38,480 nt of DNA from Acidobacteriota bacterium (GTDB lineage: Bacteria; Acidobacteriota; UBA6911), in NCBI GenBank assembly GCA_013388445.1, contig JACADW010000036.1, forward strand, positions 1 to 38,480. The letters are read 5' to 3'. The position numbers were made by a program, and so were the translations under genes. Position 1 is the stretch's first letter, and each line of letters begins with the position of its first letter. This document shows positions 1 to 8,273 of this stretch, piece after piece. The notes beneath the pieces are model-generated. The model saw only the letters and a list, made by a program, of their open reading frames with translations. It had not been told where the DNA came from and ran no database searches.

Positions 1-2532
1 GCCGGAATGAGCTGGGAAGACGCCCGCGCCTTTGCGGAGTGGCTCGGCCGCAAGGAGGGAAAACCCTATCGGCTGCCGACCGAGGCGGAGTGGGAGTACG
101 TCGCGCGCGCGGGATCGGATGATCCCGAGGCACAGGCAATAGGACAGCTGGACCGGGCAAACGCCTGGGGTGTGAAGAACATGATCGCAGGAGCCCGCGA
201 GTGGTGTCTGGACTGGTTCGGGGAATACTCGGCGGAGAAGCAGGTCGATCCCGTGGGACCCGAGACCGGGAACGTGCGGGTCGTGCGCGGAGGGAGTCTG
301 GACTCGGACGAGAGGAACAACCCAAAGATCGACTTCTGGCGGCCCCAGTCCCGGCTCGCGATCGCACCCTCCTTCGGGCCGCATGCAGCACGCGCTCGCA
401 GAAGCGGTCCGTCGGACGAGCCTCACCCGGGCCTGATCGGTGTCTGGTTCAGGAACACCGACTTTACGAATCCCGCGCAGGTAGACCGGTTGGCCCGCCT
501 CCACACAAGCTGGAGCAACGACCCGCGAGGCGGAGGGCGCTGGTCCGGCCGCTGGCGGGGCAAGCTGGAGGCCCCGTTCACGGGCGCCGTCACCCTTACG
601 GCCGAGACCGAGGGAGGTCTCGCATTCGACGTGGATGGCAGGCGAGTGATCGATTCAGCTGCGAACCCGCCGTCGCTTTCTGCGACCCTGAGGATGGTAC
701 AAGGCCGCAGGTACCCGGTAGTCCTTTCCTTCGACCGAAGTCGCGGGACGTCATTCCGCATCTTCTGGCAGTGGGAAGGGCATGCGAAGGAACTGATCCC
801 GCCCTCCAGCGTGACTTGGGGTGCAGAGGAAGAGAAAGTCGCACGGTCCGAGGCCCCGGCGGAGGATCGCCCCGGATTCCACGCGATCGGTTTTCGCGTC
901 GTCCTCGGGCCGACGCCGACCACGAAACCGACGCTCTCCGACCCCCTCTACGTCCAGCAGGGAGTCAGGCAGTCGACCGAATTCGTCACGATAGCACCCG
1001 ACCCGAACAAACCGTATTACCGCAAGCGCCACCTGCTCCCCATGCCTTTGGAAAACAGCCCCCCGGAGGCGATCGACGCCGCGTGCTTCCATCCCTCTTT
1101 CAGGAATCACCAGCATAGCCCCGGCCTCGAGGTGCTGCCCAACGGTGACCTGCTGCTGGTGATCTACACCTCGTACCGCGAGTATGAAACGGGGGTGTCC
1201 CTGATCGCGACCCGCCTGAGATTCGGGGAGGAAGAGTGGGACCGGCCGGATCGCTTCCTGGATTTTGTCGGAGTCAACGACCATGCGCCGCTCATCTGGC
1301 ACAACGGTGGCGTTACGCGCATCTTCTGGGGAAACCCGCAACTGGCCGTGGGAGGGTTCCCGTTCCAGTGGACCGGTTCGCGCGACAACGGCGCCACCTG
1401 GGATCCGATCCGGTTTCCAGAGTTCGTCGGCCCGATCGGAAGCCATTCGCGGCAGCCGATCAATACCGCGTTTCGCGCTCCGAACGGCACCATCTACGTT
1501 TCCAGCGACGGCTCCGGGGGCGAATCGGTCCTGTGGGCGAGCGACGACGACACCGCGACGTGGCGCGATACCGGCGGCCGGAGCGCCGGGCGCCATTCGA
1601 GCTTCACGATGCTGAAAGACGGACGGATTCTCGCTCTCGGCGGGAAAAACACCCACATCGACGAGTTCATGCCGCAGGCGGTTTCGAAAGACGGGGGCAA
1701 GACGTATGAGGTGAGCAAGACCCCGTTCCCCAGGCAGGGCTCGAACCAGCGCCCGACCCTGATCCGCCTCAGGAGCGGGCGGCTGCTCTTCGCCGCGGAC
1801 TTCGTTTTTCACAACAACGGCTCGCAACCGAAGGGGATCAACCAACTCGGCTCTTACGTCGCCGTGTCCGACGACGAGGGCGAAACCTGGCGCTTCAAGA
1901 AGCTCATCGGCATACAGCTCCATGAGAACCCGGAACGGGCCGAAACGATGAGAGGCCCCACGCTGGGTTACGCCGTTGCCCGGCAGGGACCCAATGGAAT
2001 GATCCACCTCATCACCACGATGAACAATCCCTGTCTTCACTTCGAGTTCAACGAGGCCTGGATCTTGGACACCGTGACCGGCGAACGGCCCGACGTGGAG
2101 CTGATGCAGTCCCGGGCGAAGACAATCGCAGACGTTCTCCGCTTCGAGGAGAAATACCCAAACGGCCGGGTGCGCATCGCGGGCAGCGGCGGAATCGCCG
2201 ACGACGGCCGTTTCCTCCTGCACGGCGTCCAGACCTGGCACTACGAGAACGGCCGGAAGCAGCGCGAGGCCGATTACAGGTTGGGCCGCAAGATCGGTAC
2301 CGAAAACTTCTGGGCGCCTGACGGCCGCCTGCTCTGGTCCTGCGAGTACCGCGAGGACGGCACCAGCACCTGGCGCCGGTATTGGCCCGGAGGGAAACTC
2401 AAGGCGGAGTCCAGCTGGAAGAATTTCAAGGCGGACGGCATGGCGAGGCTTTGGGACGCTGCCGGCACGCTCCTCGCGGAAAGACGCTTTGTTTCGGGAC
2501 GCCTGGCACCGCACACGGCGGCCAAGGAGTGA
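1..2532 (+). CDS. FGE-like / PA14 / sialidase-like / MORN-repeat fusion protein (5' partial)
   Basis: The reading frame is open at the window edge, so the N-terminus is missing; the Met at position 7 lies inside the FGE-sulfatase domain, not at its start. Visible in order (residues counted from that Met): the end of an FGE-type domain (RLPTEAEWEY, REWCLDW, VVRGGSL; about 1-120); a PA14-like domain (about 140-275; WSGRWRGKLEAPFTG, FDVDGRRVID); a strand HAIGFRVV near 295 that resembles the last strand of an FGE fold; a sialidase-like propeller (about 360-660) with Asp-box motifs SRDNGATW, SKDGGKTY and SDDEGETW; and C-terminal MORN-type YPNGR/YENGRK repeats (about 715-830). The segment after RGGS contains no cysteine, so formylglycine-generating activity is unlikely. 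It is collinear with the complete paralogue at 32051-34915. The likely role is surface glycan binding or cleavage; the substrate is unknown. Confidence 0.85.
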   Translation, partial: AGMSWEDARAFAEWLGRKEGKPYRLPTEAEWEYVARAGSDDPEAQAIGQLDRANAWGVKNMIAGAREWCLDWFGEYSAEKQVDPVGPETGNVRVVRGGSLDSDERNNPKIDFWRPQSRLAIAPSFGPHAARARRSGPSDEPHPGLIGVWFRNTDFTNPAQVDRLARLHTSWSNDPRGGGRWSGRWRGKLEAPFTGAVTLTAETEGGLAFDVDGRRVIDSAANPPSLSATLRMVQGRRYPVVLSFDRSRGTSFRIFWQWEGHAKELIPPSSVTWGAEEEKVARSEAPAEDRPGFHAIGFRVVLGPTPTTKPTLSDPLYVQQGVRQSTEFVTIAPDPNKPYYRKRHLLPMPLENSPPEAIDAACFHPSFRNHQHSPGLEVLPNGDLLLVIYTSYREYETGVSLIATRLRFGEEEWDRPDRFLDFVGVNDHAPLIWHNGGVTRIFWGNPQLAVGGFPFQWTGSRDNGATWDPIRFPEFVGPIGSHSRQPINTAFRAPNGTIYVSSDGSGGESVLWASDDDTATWRDTGGRSAGRHSSFTMLKDGRILALGGKNTHIDEFMPQAVSKDGGKTYEVSKTPFPRQGSNQRPTLIRLRSGRLLFAADFVFHNNGSQPKGINQLGSYVAVSDDEGETWRFKKLIGIQLHENPERAETMRGPTLGYAVARQGPNGMIHLITTMNNPCLHFEFNEAWILDTVTGERPDVELMQSRAKTIADVLRFEEKYPNGRVRIAGSGGIADDGRFLLHGVQTWHYENGRKQREADYRLGRKIGTENFWAPDGRLLWSCEYREDGTSTWRRYWPGGKLKAESSWKNFKADGMARLWDAAGTLLAERRFVSGRLAPHTAAKE

Positions 2533-2902
2533 TACTCGACCGGCTCGTGAAAGCCGCACCGCGGGTTCTCGCTGTTTTATTTCTTTGTAGGAACCTTCGG
2601 GTGGCTGTCCGGGGACAGTCGCTCATAGGTCTCCGGCGCATCCCATGATGTGTGAAAACATGCCCGGGCCGAGTAGGCTGCGGCAGTCCGACCCTCATCT
2701 GCTAACGGGCTTCAGCGCGCGGTGTGCGCCGCAACGAGAGGTATTGTGCCGCCCGGCGGTCGGAGCTTAGCCGGCTGCTCACGGGCCGGGGCGCACCCGA
2801 GCCAATGGAGATCAACGCCTTCCATACAGTCATGTGGCCCGTGCTGTCAGCCTGGGCAAGCCTGGCACACGTGACTCTGGCGATGCTGTTTTGGGAAGAC
2901 GC
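2533..2902. other. Convergent intergenic region
   Basis: This 370-bp gap lies between the 3' ends of the FGE-like gene and the IclR gene. It holds the imperfect repeat copy at 2613-2694 and a short inverted repeat, CTGTCC-GG-GGACAG, at 2605-2618. I see no credible gene and no hairpin followed by a T-tract. Confidence 0.5.
2613..2694 (-). repeat. Dispersed intergenic repeat, copy 1
   Basis: Read on the minus strand, this 82-bp stretch aligns without gaps to 10923-11004 on the plus strand; I count about 60 matches in the first 80 positions. The longest shared blocks are GCCGCAGCCTACTC and TGTTTTCA. Both copies lie between convergent genes. The substitutions do not concentrate at third codon positions, so a non-coding element or decayed tail is more likely than a conserved peptide. 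One end overlaps the CTGTCC-GG-GGACAG inverted repeat. Confidence 0.55.
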
Positions 2903-3763
2903 TCAGGCCGACTGCGGCTTGTCTGCGCGTTCGGATATGGCGGCGCTCGCCTGGCGCGCTGCATCTTTGACGGCCTGTATGATCTCCGGCTCCCTGTCCG
3001 GGGAAAGCCGGAAAGACGGGATGGAAACGCTGATTGCGGCGATCGCACGGCCCCTCTCGTCGAACAGAGGGGCTCCGAAACAGACACCGCCCAGAACCGA
3101 CTCCTCACGGTCCACGGAATATCCCCTCTTCCGGATCTGATCGTATTCAGCCAGGAGTATGTTCCGGTCGGTGATCGTCTTGTCCGTGCGCGCCGAAAGT
3201 CCGTTGATGCTCAGGATCCTTTCCGCGACCGCCCGTTCCTGAAAAGCCACGATCGCCTTGCCGAGCGAGCTCGCATGCGGAGGGAGTACTCTGCCGATCG
3301 TGTTTATCCTGCGAATCTCTTGAATGGCCTCTACCGTATCCACAACCTCGACCCTGTCCTGAAAGCGGCAACCCAAACTGGCGGTTTCGTTGAAGCGCGT
3401 ATTCAATTGCCTGAGGAAGGGACGCACGATCTCGCGGATTCTACGGGCTCTGTCATACAGCCAGCCGAAAAGAAGCTTCGAAGCCAGTCGATACGACCCG
3501 TCGGAGGTCCTTTGCAGATAACCATGGGCTTCCAGGGTGAGCAATATCCGAAACAATGATGATTCGGGAACACCCTGAAGCTTGCTGATTTCCGTAAGGC
3601 TCAGCGTGGTTTCACCGTCCTCGAACGCATCCAGGATCTTCAAAGCCCTGCCGATGGCCTTTGAGTAGTACTCGGAAGAAGGGTACGGATCCGGCGGGCG
3701 GTATTGGCCTGATTGGGATTTCGGTCTTCTTCGCCGGGTCTTGACCGCAGCCTTCGTGAGCAT
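2903..3763 (-). CDS. IclR-family transcriptional regulator
   Basis: A 286-residue protein with the usual IclR layout: a basic N-terminal tail, a winged helix-turn-helix (about 33-95; KAIGRALKILDAFED, LTEISKLQGVPESSLFRIL, LEAHGYLQR), and a C-terminal effector-binding domain (about 115-275; LPPHASSLGKAI, RGYSVDREES, GVCFGAPLFDERGRAIAAIS). IclR proteins bind DNA as dimers or tetramers and respond to small acids, often sugar-acid or aromatic catabolites. The ATG is preceded by GGAG at a spacing of 8. It is the only regulator in the window and a good candidate to control the surrounding catabolic genes; a 2-keto-3-deoxy acid as effector would fit the aldolase at 29140-30111. The effector and targets are inference. 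Confidence 0.93.
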   Translation of the reverse strand: MLTKAAVKTRRRRPKSQSGQYRPPDPYPSSEYYSKAIGRALKILDAFEDGETTLSLTEISKLQGVPESSLFRILLTLEAHGYLQRTSDGSYRLASKLLFGWLYDRARRIREIVRPFLRQLNTRFNETASLGCRFQDRVEVVDTVEAIQEIRRINTIGRVLPPHASSLGKAIVAFQERAVAERILSINGLSARTDKTITDRNILLAEYDQIRKRGYSVDREESVLGGVCFGAPLFDERGRAIAAISVSIPSFRLSPDREPEIIQAVKDAARQASAAISERADKPQSA

Positions 3764-3998
3764 GTCGGTTTCTCCGCGTACGAAACCGTTCCTTCCAAAA
3801 CGCAGGTAATCCTAACGCATCGGGAGTCGGCCTCCCCCTCATCGCCTCAAACATGGGGGCTGTGCCGCGTCAAGGCGAACGCGTTTCCCGTTGCAGCCGG
3901 TTCCACAGGTATCACCCACTCGCCTGCTCCTTCCTCATTATCCGGTTCCGGCGTTAGGCACTTCCAAGAGACGATGCACGAATGCCGGACTCGTTCTG

Positions 3999-4029
3999 AT
4001 CATAACCAGTTGACCGGCTTGACTGTCAA
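3999..4029 (-). promoter_or_regulatory. Candidate IclR promoter with overlapping palindrome
   Basis: On the minus strand a perfect -35 box TTGACA (4024-4029) is followed after 19 nt by TATGAT (3999-4004). The 19-nt spacer is slightly long. The -35 box sits inside a perfect palindrome, TTGACTGTCAA (4019-4029), and a second TTGAC half-site lies alongside at 4010-4014. Transcription would start about 230 nt before the IclR ATG. A palindrome over the -35 would suit autorepression, which is common in this family. It overlaps the stop of the remnant gene at 4026. Confidence 0.4.
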
Positions 4030-4898
4030 GACAATTTCCGGCTTCGGGCCTTGCCTTCCGGCAATCGATCATGAATTCCATATGCCGACGAGACAGCGCG
4101 TCCCGGGATCTTGCTCTCGTCTTCCTCTTCGTATCGACGGGACGGAGACTCTCCCTGGCATAGGCCGCCCGCATCCTGAATCGCGGGGAGCATCTCACGA
4201 GCCCGAGCGAGGGAAACAAGATCGTTATCCTTCCGCGGCCGGCTGCCGTCCTCGCGGACTTCCCTCACGACCCTTCCCAGGCCGTTTCCCGCGTTCGGCG
4301 AGCGGCGCGGCGAGGTGCAGAAGCCGTAGAAGCCCGACGTCAGAAGCCTTCCGTTCGGGGCCACATAGAATCCCATCCACTGATGCATGACGGCCATGGT
4401 GCCGGCGGGGATGATCTCGTCCCCATCCCTGATCTCGGGGAGAGCGTACTCGGGGAAAACGACCACCGGTAGGCTCCAGTCCCTGCCGTTTTCGGATGTC
4501 ATGAGCATCGTCCGCGTCGGCGGCGTGTGCTCCTGCACAAGACCTGCGAGGTACTGGAGATAGAACCTCCCTTTCCAGTATGCCAAGTAGGGCTGATGAT
4601 TGTAGGTAAAGCCTGCCGGACCGGGCTCGGCAGGATGCGCCCGGTTCGCGCGCACAGGCTGATAGTGATGAACACCGACCGCGTGGGGCAACCTTCCGTC
4701 GAAGAATTCCTTGGCAGGCTGCAATGTGTTGGTGTATCGGATGGGCTCCGGGGCGGATTCGTCCAAAGAGGCAAGACGCAGGTCGGCCCTCTCCTGTGCC
4801 GGCCCACTGGACCAGTCGGCCGGCAGGCGGTCAGGCCCGGCGCTGATCCCTGCCACGAAAAGACAACACAACAGCAGTATGCATCCGATTCTGTGCAT
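4026..4898 (-). pseudogene. Truncated sialidase-like exported protein (remnant)
   Basis: It encodes at most 290 residues. A Sec signal is visible (CILLLCCLFVAGISAG), followed by a region clearly collinear with the N-terminal third of the lipoprotein at 14563-16503: VGVHHYQPVRANRAHP, TYNHQPYLAYWKGRFYLQYL, SENGRDWSLP, HQWMGFYVAPNGRLL and GRVVREV. The match breaks just after GRVVREVREDGS. Beyond that point only scraps align, in more than one frame (a weak WEED-like EEED and an LPEGKA block), and the frame closes about 350 residues earlier than in the paralogue; the rest of the propeller and the C-terminal sandwich are absent. I read it as a gene decayed by small indels followed by loss of the 3' part. 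A functional short protein cannot be excluded. Confidence 0.65.
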
Positions 4899-5106
4899 CG
4901 CTCCAATCTCCCCGTGACGGCCAGGCCGATTCCCTGCCGGCGCCCATGGGCCGGCCTCCGGCCGGCAACGGAAGGAATCTCACCTCATCCATGGCGAGCA
5001 CAAGCCCAAGTCCAAGGGCGGCCGAGATCATATCCTCAACGCAACAAGTGAGACAACGTGCTCCGGGAAGAGCACCGGGGCAGGATCGAGCAGCCGGCTG
5101 GACTGC

Positions 5107-5112
5107 TATAAT
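5107..5112 (+). promoter_or_regulatory. Candidate -10 box of the hydrolase gene (leaderless?)
   Basis: A perfect TATAAT ends 8 nt before the ATG at 5121. A start point 6-8 nt downstream of the -10 would place the transcript's 5' end at or next to the ATG, meaning leaderless translation. No Shine-Dalgarno-like sequence precedes the ATG, which fits. No convincing -35 box is visible. Confidence 0.45.
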
Positions 5113-5120
5113 CAGCACCC

Positions 5121-6164
5121 ATGAGACAGAAGAAACTGGATGGCGAAAAACAGACGTCTGCTTCCCGCGCCTGCAACATTTGCAGAGATGCCCGTTCGGC
5201 TGCGGCGTGGAAAATCCCCGTCTTGCTCGGAATTGCCTTCATTGCCGTGTTTTCCTCGTCCCTTCCGGGAACGCCGCCGCCGGCCAAGACCACTTACACA
5301 TACAAGCGCGTGGGCAACCTGGAGATTCGTGCGGACGTCTACCGTCCGGGCGACCCGGGAGAGCGGCCCGTGCTCGTGAACGTGCACGGAGGCGCCCTCA
5401 TGAAGAGTGGTCGCGAATCGCTTCCCCGCCCGGTCCCCGACCTGATAGAAAAGGGCTACGTTGTGGTTTCGGTGGACTATCGCCTGGGGCCGGAAACGAG
5501 ATTGCCGGAAATCATCGAGGACGTGGCGGATGCCTGCCGCTGGGTCCGGAGCCGGGGACGCAGCCTATTCGGGGCAGACACACGGAAGATGGGCGTGATC
5601 GGACACTCGGCCGGCGGCTTCCTGACCCTCGCCATGGGACATCGATTGCAGCCGCCGCCCAGCTTCCTCGTGTCCTTTTACGGGTACGGCGAGCTCGTCG
5701 GTCACTGGGCAACCGGGCCGAGCCCGGATCCGGAACATTGGGAAACGAGCATTTCTGCGGAAGAAGCCGACAAGAGACCCGCGGACCCGCCCATATCCAA
5801 TGCATCGGAGCGTTCCTATAGCATCCTTCCCTACTACAATTACTACCGTCAGAAAGGCCTCTGGCCGAAGATGCTCACCGGATGGGACCCGATCGCCGAG
5901 AAATATAAATACGTTCCATACCTGCCGCTTTTCAATGTGACGCCGGCCTATCCGCCCACTCTCCTCGTGCACGGGTCGCGAGACATGGATGTGCCCGCGC
6001 AGCAGTCCAGGCTCATGGCGGACCGGCTGACGCAACACAACGTCGAGCACGAGCTCCTGATCCTGGAGGGCGCCGAGCACGGTCTGCGCGGTGTCGATCC
6101 CCAGCGCCTCGAGGAGGCTTATCGGACCGCCATCCGATTTGTCGACCGCTTCATGGGGAGATGA
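5121..6164 (+). CDS. Alpha/beta hydrolase (esterase/lipase-like), membrane-anchored or exported
   Basis: A 347-residue protein. After a 30-residue N-terminal stretch comes one hydrophobic segment (about 31-48, IPVLLGIAFIAVFSSSL), then a hormone-sensitive-lipase-like alpha/beta hydrolase: oxyanion motif HGG (89-91), the VVSVDYRLGPE strand-turn, nucleophile Ser163 in GHSAGG, the probable acid Asp288 in HGSRDMDVP, and His320 in GAEHG. All triad residues are present. The family hydrolyses carboxyl esters; in this setting removal of acyl groups from a decorated polysaccharide is plausible but unproven. The ATG was chosen because no other in-frame ATG precedes the hydrophobic segment; an initiation site closer to it is possible. 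It diverges from the remnant at 4026-4898. Confidence 0.88.
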   Translation: MRQKKLDGEKQTSASRACNICRDARSAAAWKIPVLLGIAFIAVFSSSLPGTPPPAKTTYTYKRVGNLEIRADVYRPGDPGERPVLVNVHGGALMKSGRESLPRPVPDLIEKGYVVVSVDYRLGPETRLPEIIEDVADACRWVRSRGRSLFGADTRKMGVIGHSAGGFLTLAMGHRLQPPPSFLVSFYGYGELVGHWATGPSPDPEHWETSISAEEADKRPADPPISNASERSYSILPYYNYYRQKGLWPKMLTGWDPIAEKYKYVPYLPLFNVTPAYPPTLLVHGSRDMDVPAQQSRLMADRLTQHNVEHELLILEGAEHGLRGVDPQRLEEAYRTAIRFVDRFMGR

Positions 6165-6716
6165 GCGTTGGCACGAAGAGGGGACGCTCCGGCCGGGGGC
6201 GAGCGGCCGCCGTGCCGGTATGAAGGGCTCGATGCCACCAGCGGATGTCTTCCCTGCCATCAACGAGCGGGCTGCCCGCTGTCAGTTTGCCTCAGGCAGA
6301 AAACCTGCCGCTTGCCCTTATACCCTTCGTTGTCGAAAACCCCGAACTGCCCCTGGTCGAGCTGGAAGCAATCCCGGGGGCCGGATATGATGCCGAAGGA
6401 ACGGATGGCCGAAGCGCCTGCCGTAGGGTCTTCAGGCAGACACGGGCTGTGCATTGTCAGCAAGGTGCGGCAGTAGTACCATGCCGTGAGTCCGCCGCCA
6501 GTCCTGGTTTCCTGGCCGCTTGCGGTTTCAGGGATCGGATCCGGAAGTGGGCGTGGACGTGAACACCGCGATCCGCAGCGGGCTTTTCAAGCTGAGGCGG
6601 CTGCAGGAACGAGATGTGTGCGTGCCGTCCGGATGTCCGAGTCCGGCGCCGGACGAATGTGGGGAAAGACAGGCACGGATCAGGAAATAGAGACTACGTA
6701 ATCGGGAGGATATAGC
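6165..6716. other. 552-bp intergenic region, possibly decayed coding DNA
   Basis: No intact gene is recognisable. On the minus strand, 6260-6463 is open and reads as protein-like sequence (for example CFQLDQGQFGVFDNEGYKG), but I recognise no family, and it has neither a convincing start nor continuation. The 3' end carries the ribosome binding site of the next gene (GGGAGG, 7 nt before the ATG at 6717). No clear promoter or terminator was found. Confidence 0.35.
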
Positions 6717-8171
6717 ATGGGCTCAGTCAGTCATCTTCGGCGAACCAGGGGGCTCTCGCGGCGGCAGGTGCTGTCGCTCGCTGTTGGTGCCCCGGTGTTG
6801 CTGCGCGCGAGCGGGCGGCGGACGAATGTGCTGTTCATCGTTTCGGACGACTTGAACAACGCGGCGGGATGCTACGGCCACCCCGTCGTCCAAACACCGC
6901 ACATGGACCGGCTGGGACGGCACGGCATGGTCTTCGACCGGGCCTATTGCCAGTATTCGCTTTGCCAGCCTTCGAGGGCGTCGTTCCTCAGCGGGCTCCG
7001 GCCGGAAACGACCAGGGTTTGGACGCTCCAGACCCCGACGAGACAACATGTCGGCGACGCGGTCTTTCTTCCCGAGCTTTTCCGCCGCAACGGCTATTTC
7101 ACCGCCCACGCCGGCAAGATCTATCACACCGGCGAAGAGTGCGAGGACCCGCGCTCGTGGGATGAGGAGGTGCGCGAATGGGGTAAGAATCCTCCCCCGG
7201 GGGAAATCCTCGAATCGGGCACAGCGGCCGGCCCGAAGGGTCACTCATTCGAGTGGGACATACTCAAGACGGACGACGCGCGCACCCCGGACGGCATGGT
7301 CGCGAGAAAAGCGGTCGAGTGGATGGAGAAGCTGGCCCGGGAGGGGAGGCCGTTCTTCCTCGGGGCCGGCTTCCGCCGTCCCCACGCGCCCTACGCTGCA
7401 CCAAAGAAGTACTTCGACCTGTACCCCGTCGAAAAGATGCCTCTGCCCAGGACCTCGCCCGAGGAGTTCCGCCGCGTTCTGCCCGCCGCGGTGAACCACG
7501 ACCCGCCGGACAATCCGCTGAGCGATGACAACACCCGCCGCTTTCTCCGGGCTTATTTCGCTTCCGTCACCTTCATGGACGCCCAGCTTGGAGTGCTGCT
7601 CGATGCGATGGATCGCCTGGGCCTCTGGGACAACACGATCGTGGTTTTCTCAGGCGACAACGGCTACCACCTCGGGGAGCACGGCGGTCTCTGGCACAAG
7701 AACTCGCTCTTCGAGGAGTCGGCGCGCATCCCGCTCATCGTGGCCGCACCGGGGCGCAAAGCAAACGGCCGGCATTCGGCACGCCTGGTGGAGCTTGTGG
7801 ATCTGTATCCGACGCTCGCGGATCTGTGCGGTCTCAGGCCGCCGGAGAACCTGGAGGGGACCAGCTTCGCCCCTCTGCTCGACGATCCCGGGCGCCCCTG
7901 GAAGTCGGGCGCCTTCACGATGCAGGGCCGGGGGAAAGAGCGGACGGAGGCAGCCAGGGAGATCGATTTCATCGGAAAATCCGTGCGCACCGAGCGGTGG
8001 CGGTACACCGAGTGGGATGAGGGCCGGCGGGGCGTCGAGCTTTACGACCACGATCGGGATCCCGGCGAACTGAAGAACCTGGCCGATGACCCCCGGTATG
8101 CGAAGACGCGCGCCCAACTGAGCGGCCTGCTGCGCCGCGGCTGGCGCGCGGCTCTACCGCCCCGGACATGA
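6717..8171 (+). CDS. Iduronate-2-sulfatase-type sulfatase
   Basis: A 484-residue sulfatase. The N-terminus has a Tat-like twin-arginine segment (LSRRQVLSLAVGAPVLL). The formylglycine motif C-x-P-S-R is present, with Cys83 in LCQPSRASFLSGLRP. Metal-binding features are IVSDDLN near 41-47 and FSGDNGYHLGEHG near 315. Following segments PETTR, AGKIYHTGEE and FRRPHAPYAAPKKYFDLYP match the iduronate-2-sulfatase branch. Sulfatases of this branch hydrolyse sulfate esters, typically O2-sulfate of uronic acids in glycosaminoglycans; the substrate here is inferred only by similarity. Cys83 needs conversion to formylglycine by an enzyme not found in this window. GGGAGG lies 7 nt before the ATG. The LamG/propeller gene follows 102 nt downstream and may share the transcript. 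Confidence 0.94.
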   Translation: MGSVSHLRRTRGLSRRQVLSLAVGAPVLLRASGRRTNVLFIVSDDLNNAAGCYGHPVVQTPHMDRLGRHGMVFDRAYCQYSLCQPSRASFLSGLRPETTRVWTLQTPTRQHVGDAVFLPELFRRNGYFTAHAGKIYHTGEECEDPRSWDEEVREWGKNPPPGEILESGTAAGPKGHSFEWDILKTDDARTPDGMVARKAVEWMEKLAREGRPFFLGAGFRRPHAPYAAPKKYFDLYPVEKMPLPRTSPEEFRRVLPAAVNHDPPDNPLSDDNTRRFLRAYFASVTFMDAQLGVLLDAMDRLGLWDNTIVVFSGDNGYHLGEHGGLWHKNSLFEESARIPLIVAAPGRKANGRHSARLVELVDLYPTLADLCGLRPPENLEGTSFAPLLDDPGRPWKSGAFTMQGRGKERTEAAREIDFIGKSVRTERWRYTEWDEGRRGVELYDHDRDPGELKNLADDPRYAKTRAQLSGLLRRGWRAALPPRT

Positions 8172-8273
8172 AGCGACTTGCACTTTCATCCAGGTTTTGG
8201 GGAATGCAGAGGTGCGCGCCCTGAAGCGTCGCGCGAAGCTCCGGACGCGCCGGAGATTCAGGAGAGAAAAGCC

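Noticed and set aside
1-2532. Calling the FGE-like proteins sulfatase-maturation enzymes
   Set aside because: The catalytic cysteines expected after the RGGS segment are absent in both copies.
751-2559. Long open frame (602 codons) on the minus strand opposite the first FGE-like gene
   Set aside because: It lies wholly over a gene with clear domains, has no recognisable motif, and is the expected by-product of GC-rich codon use. The same holds for the long minus-strand frames opposite TonB receptor 2 (36022-38091) and the LamG gene (9168-10334), and the plus-strand frame over the sulfatase at 11098-12639.
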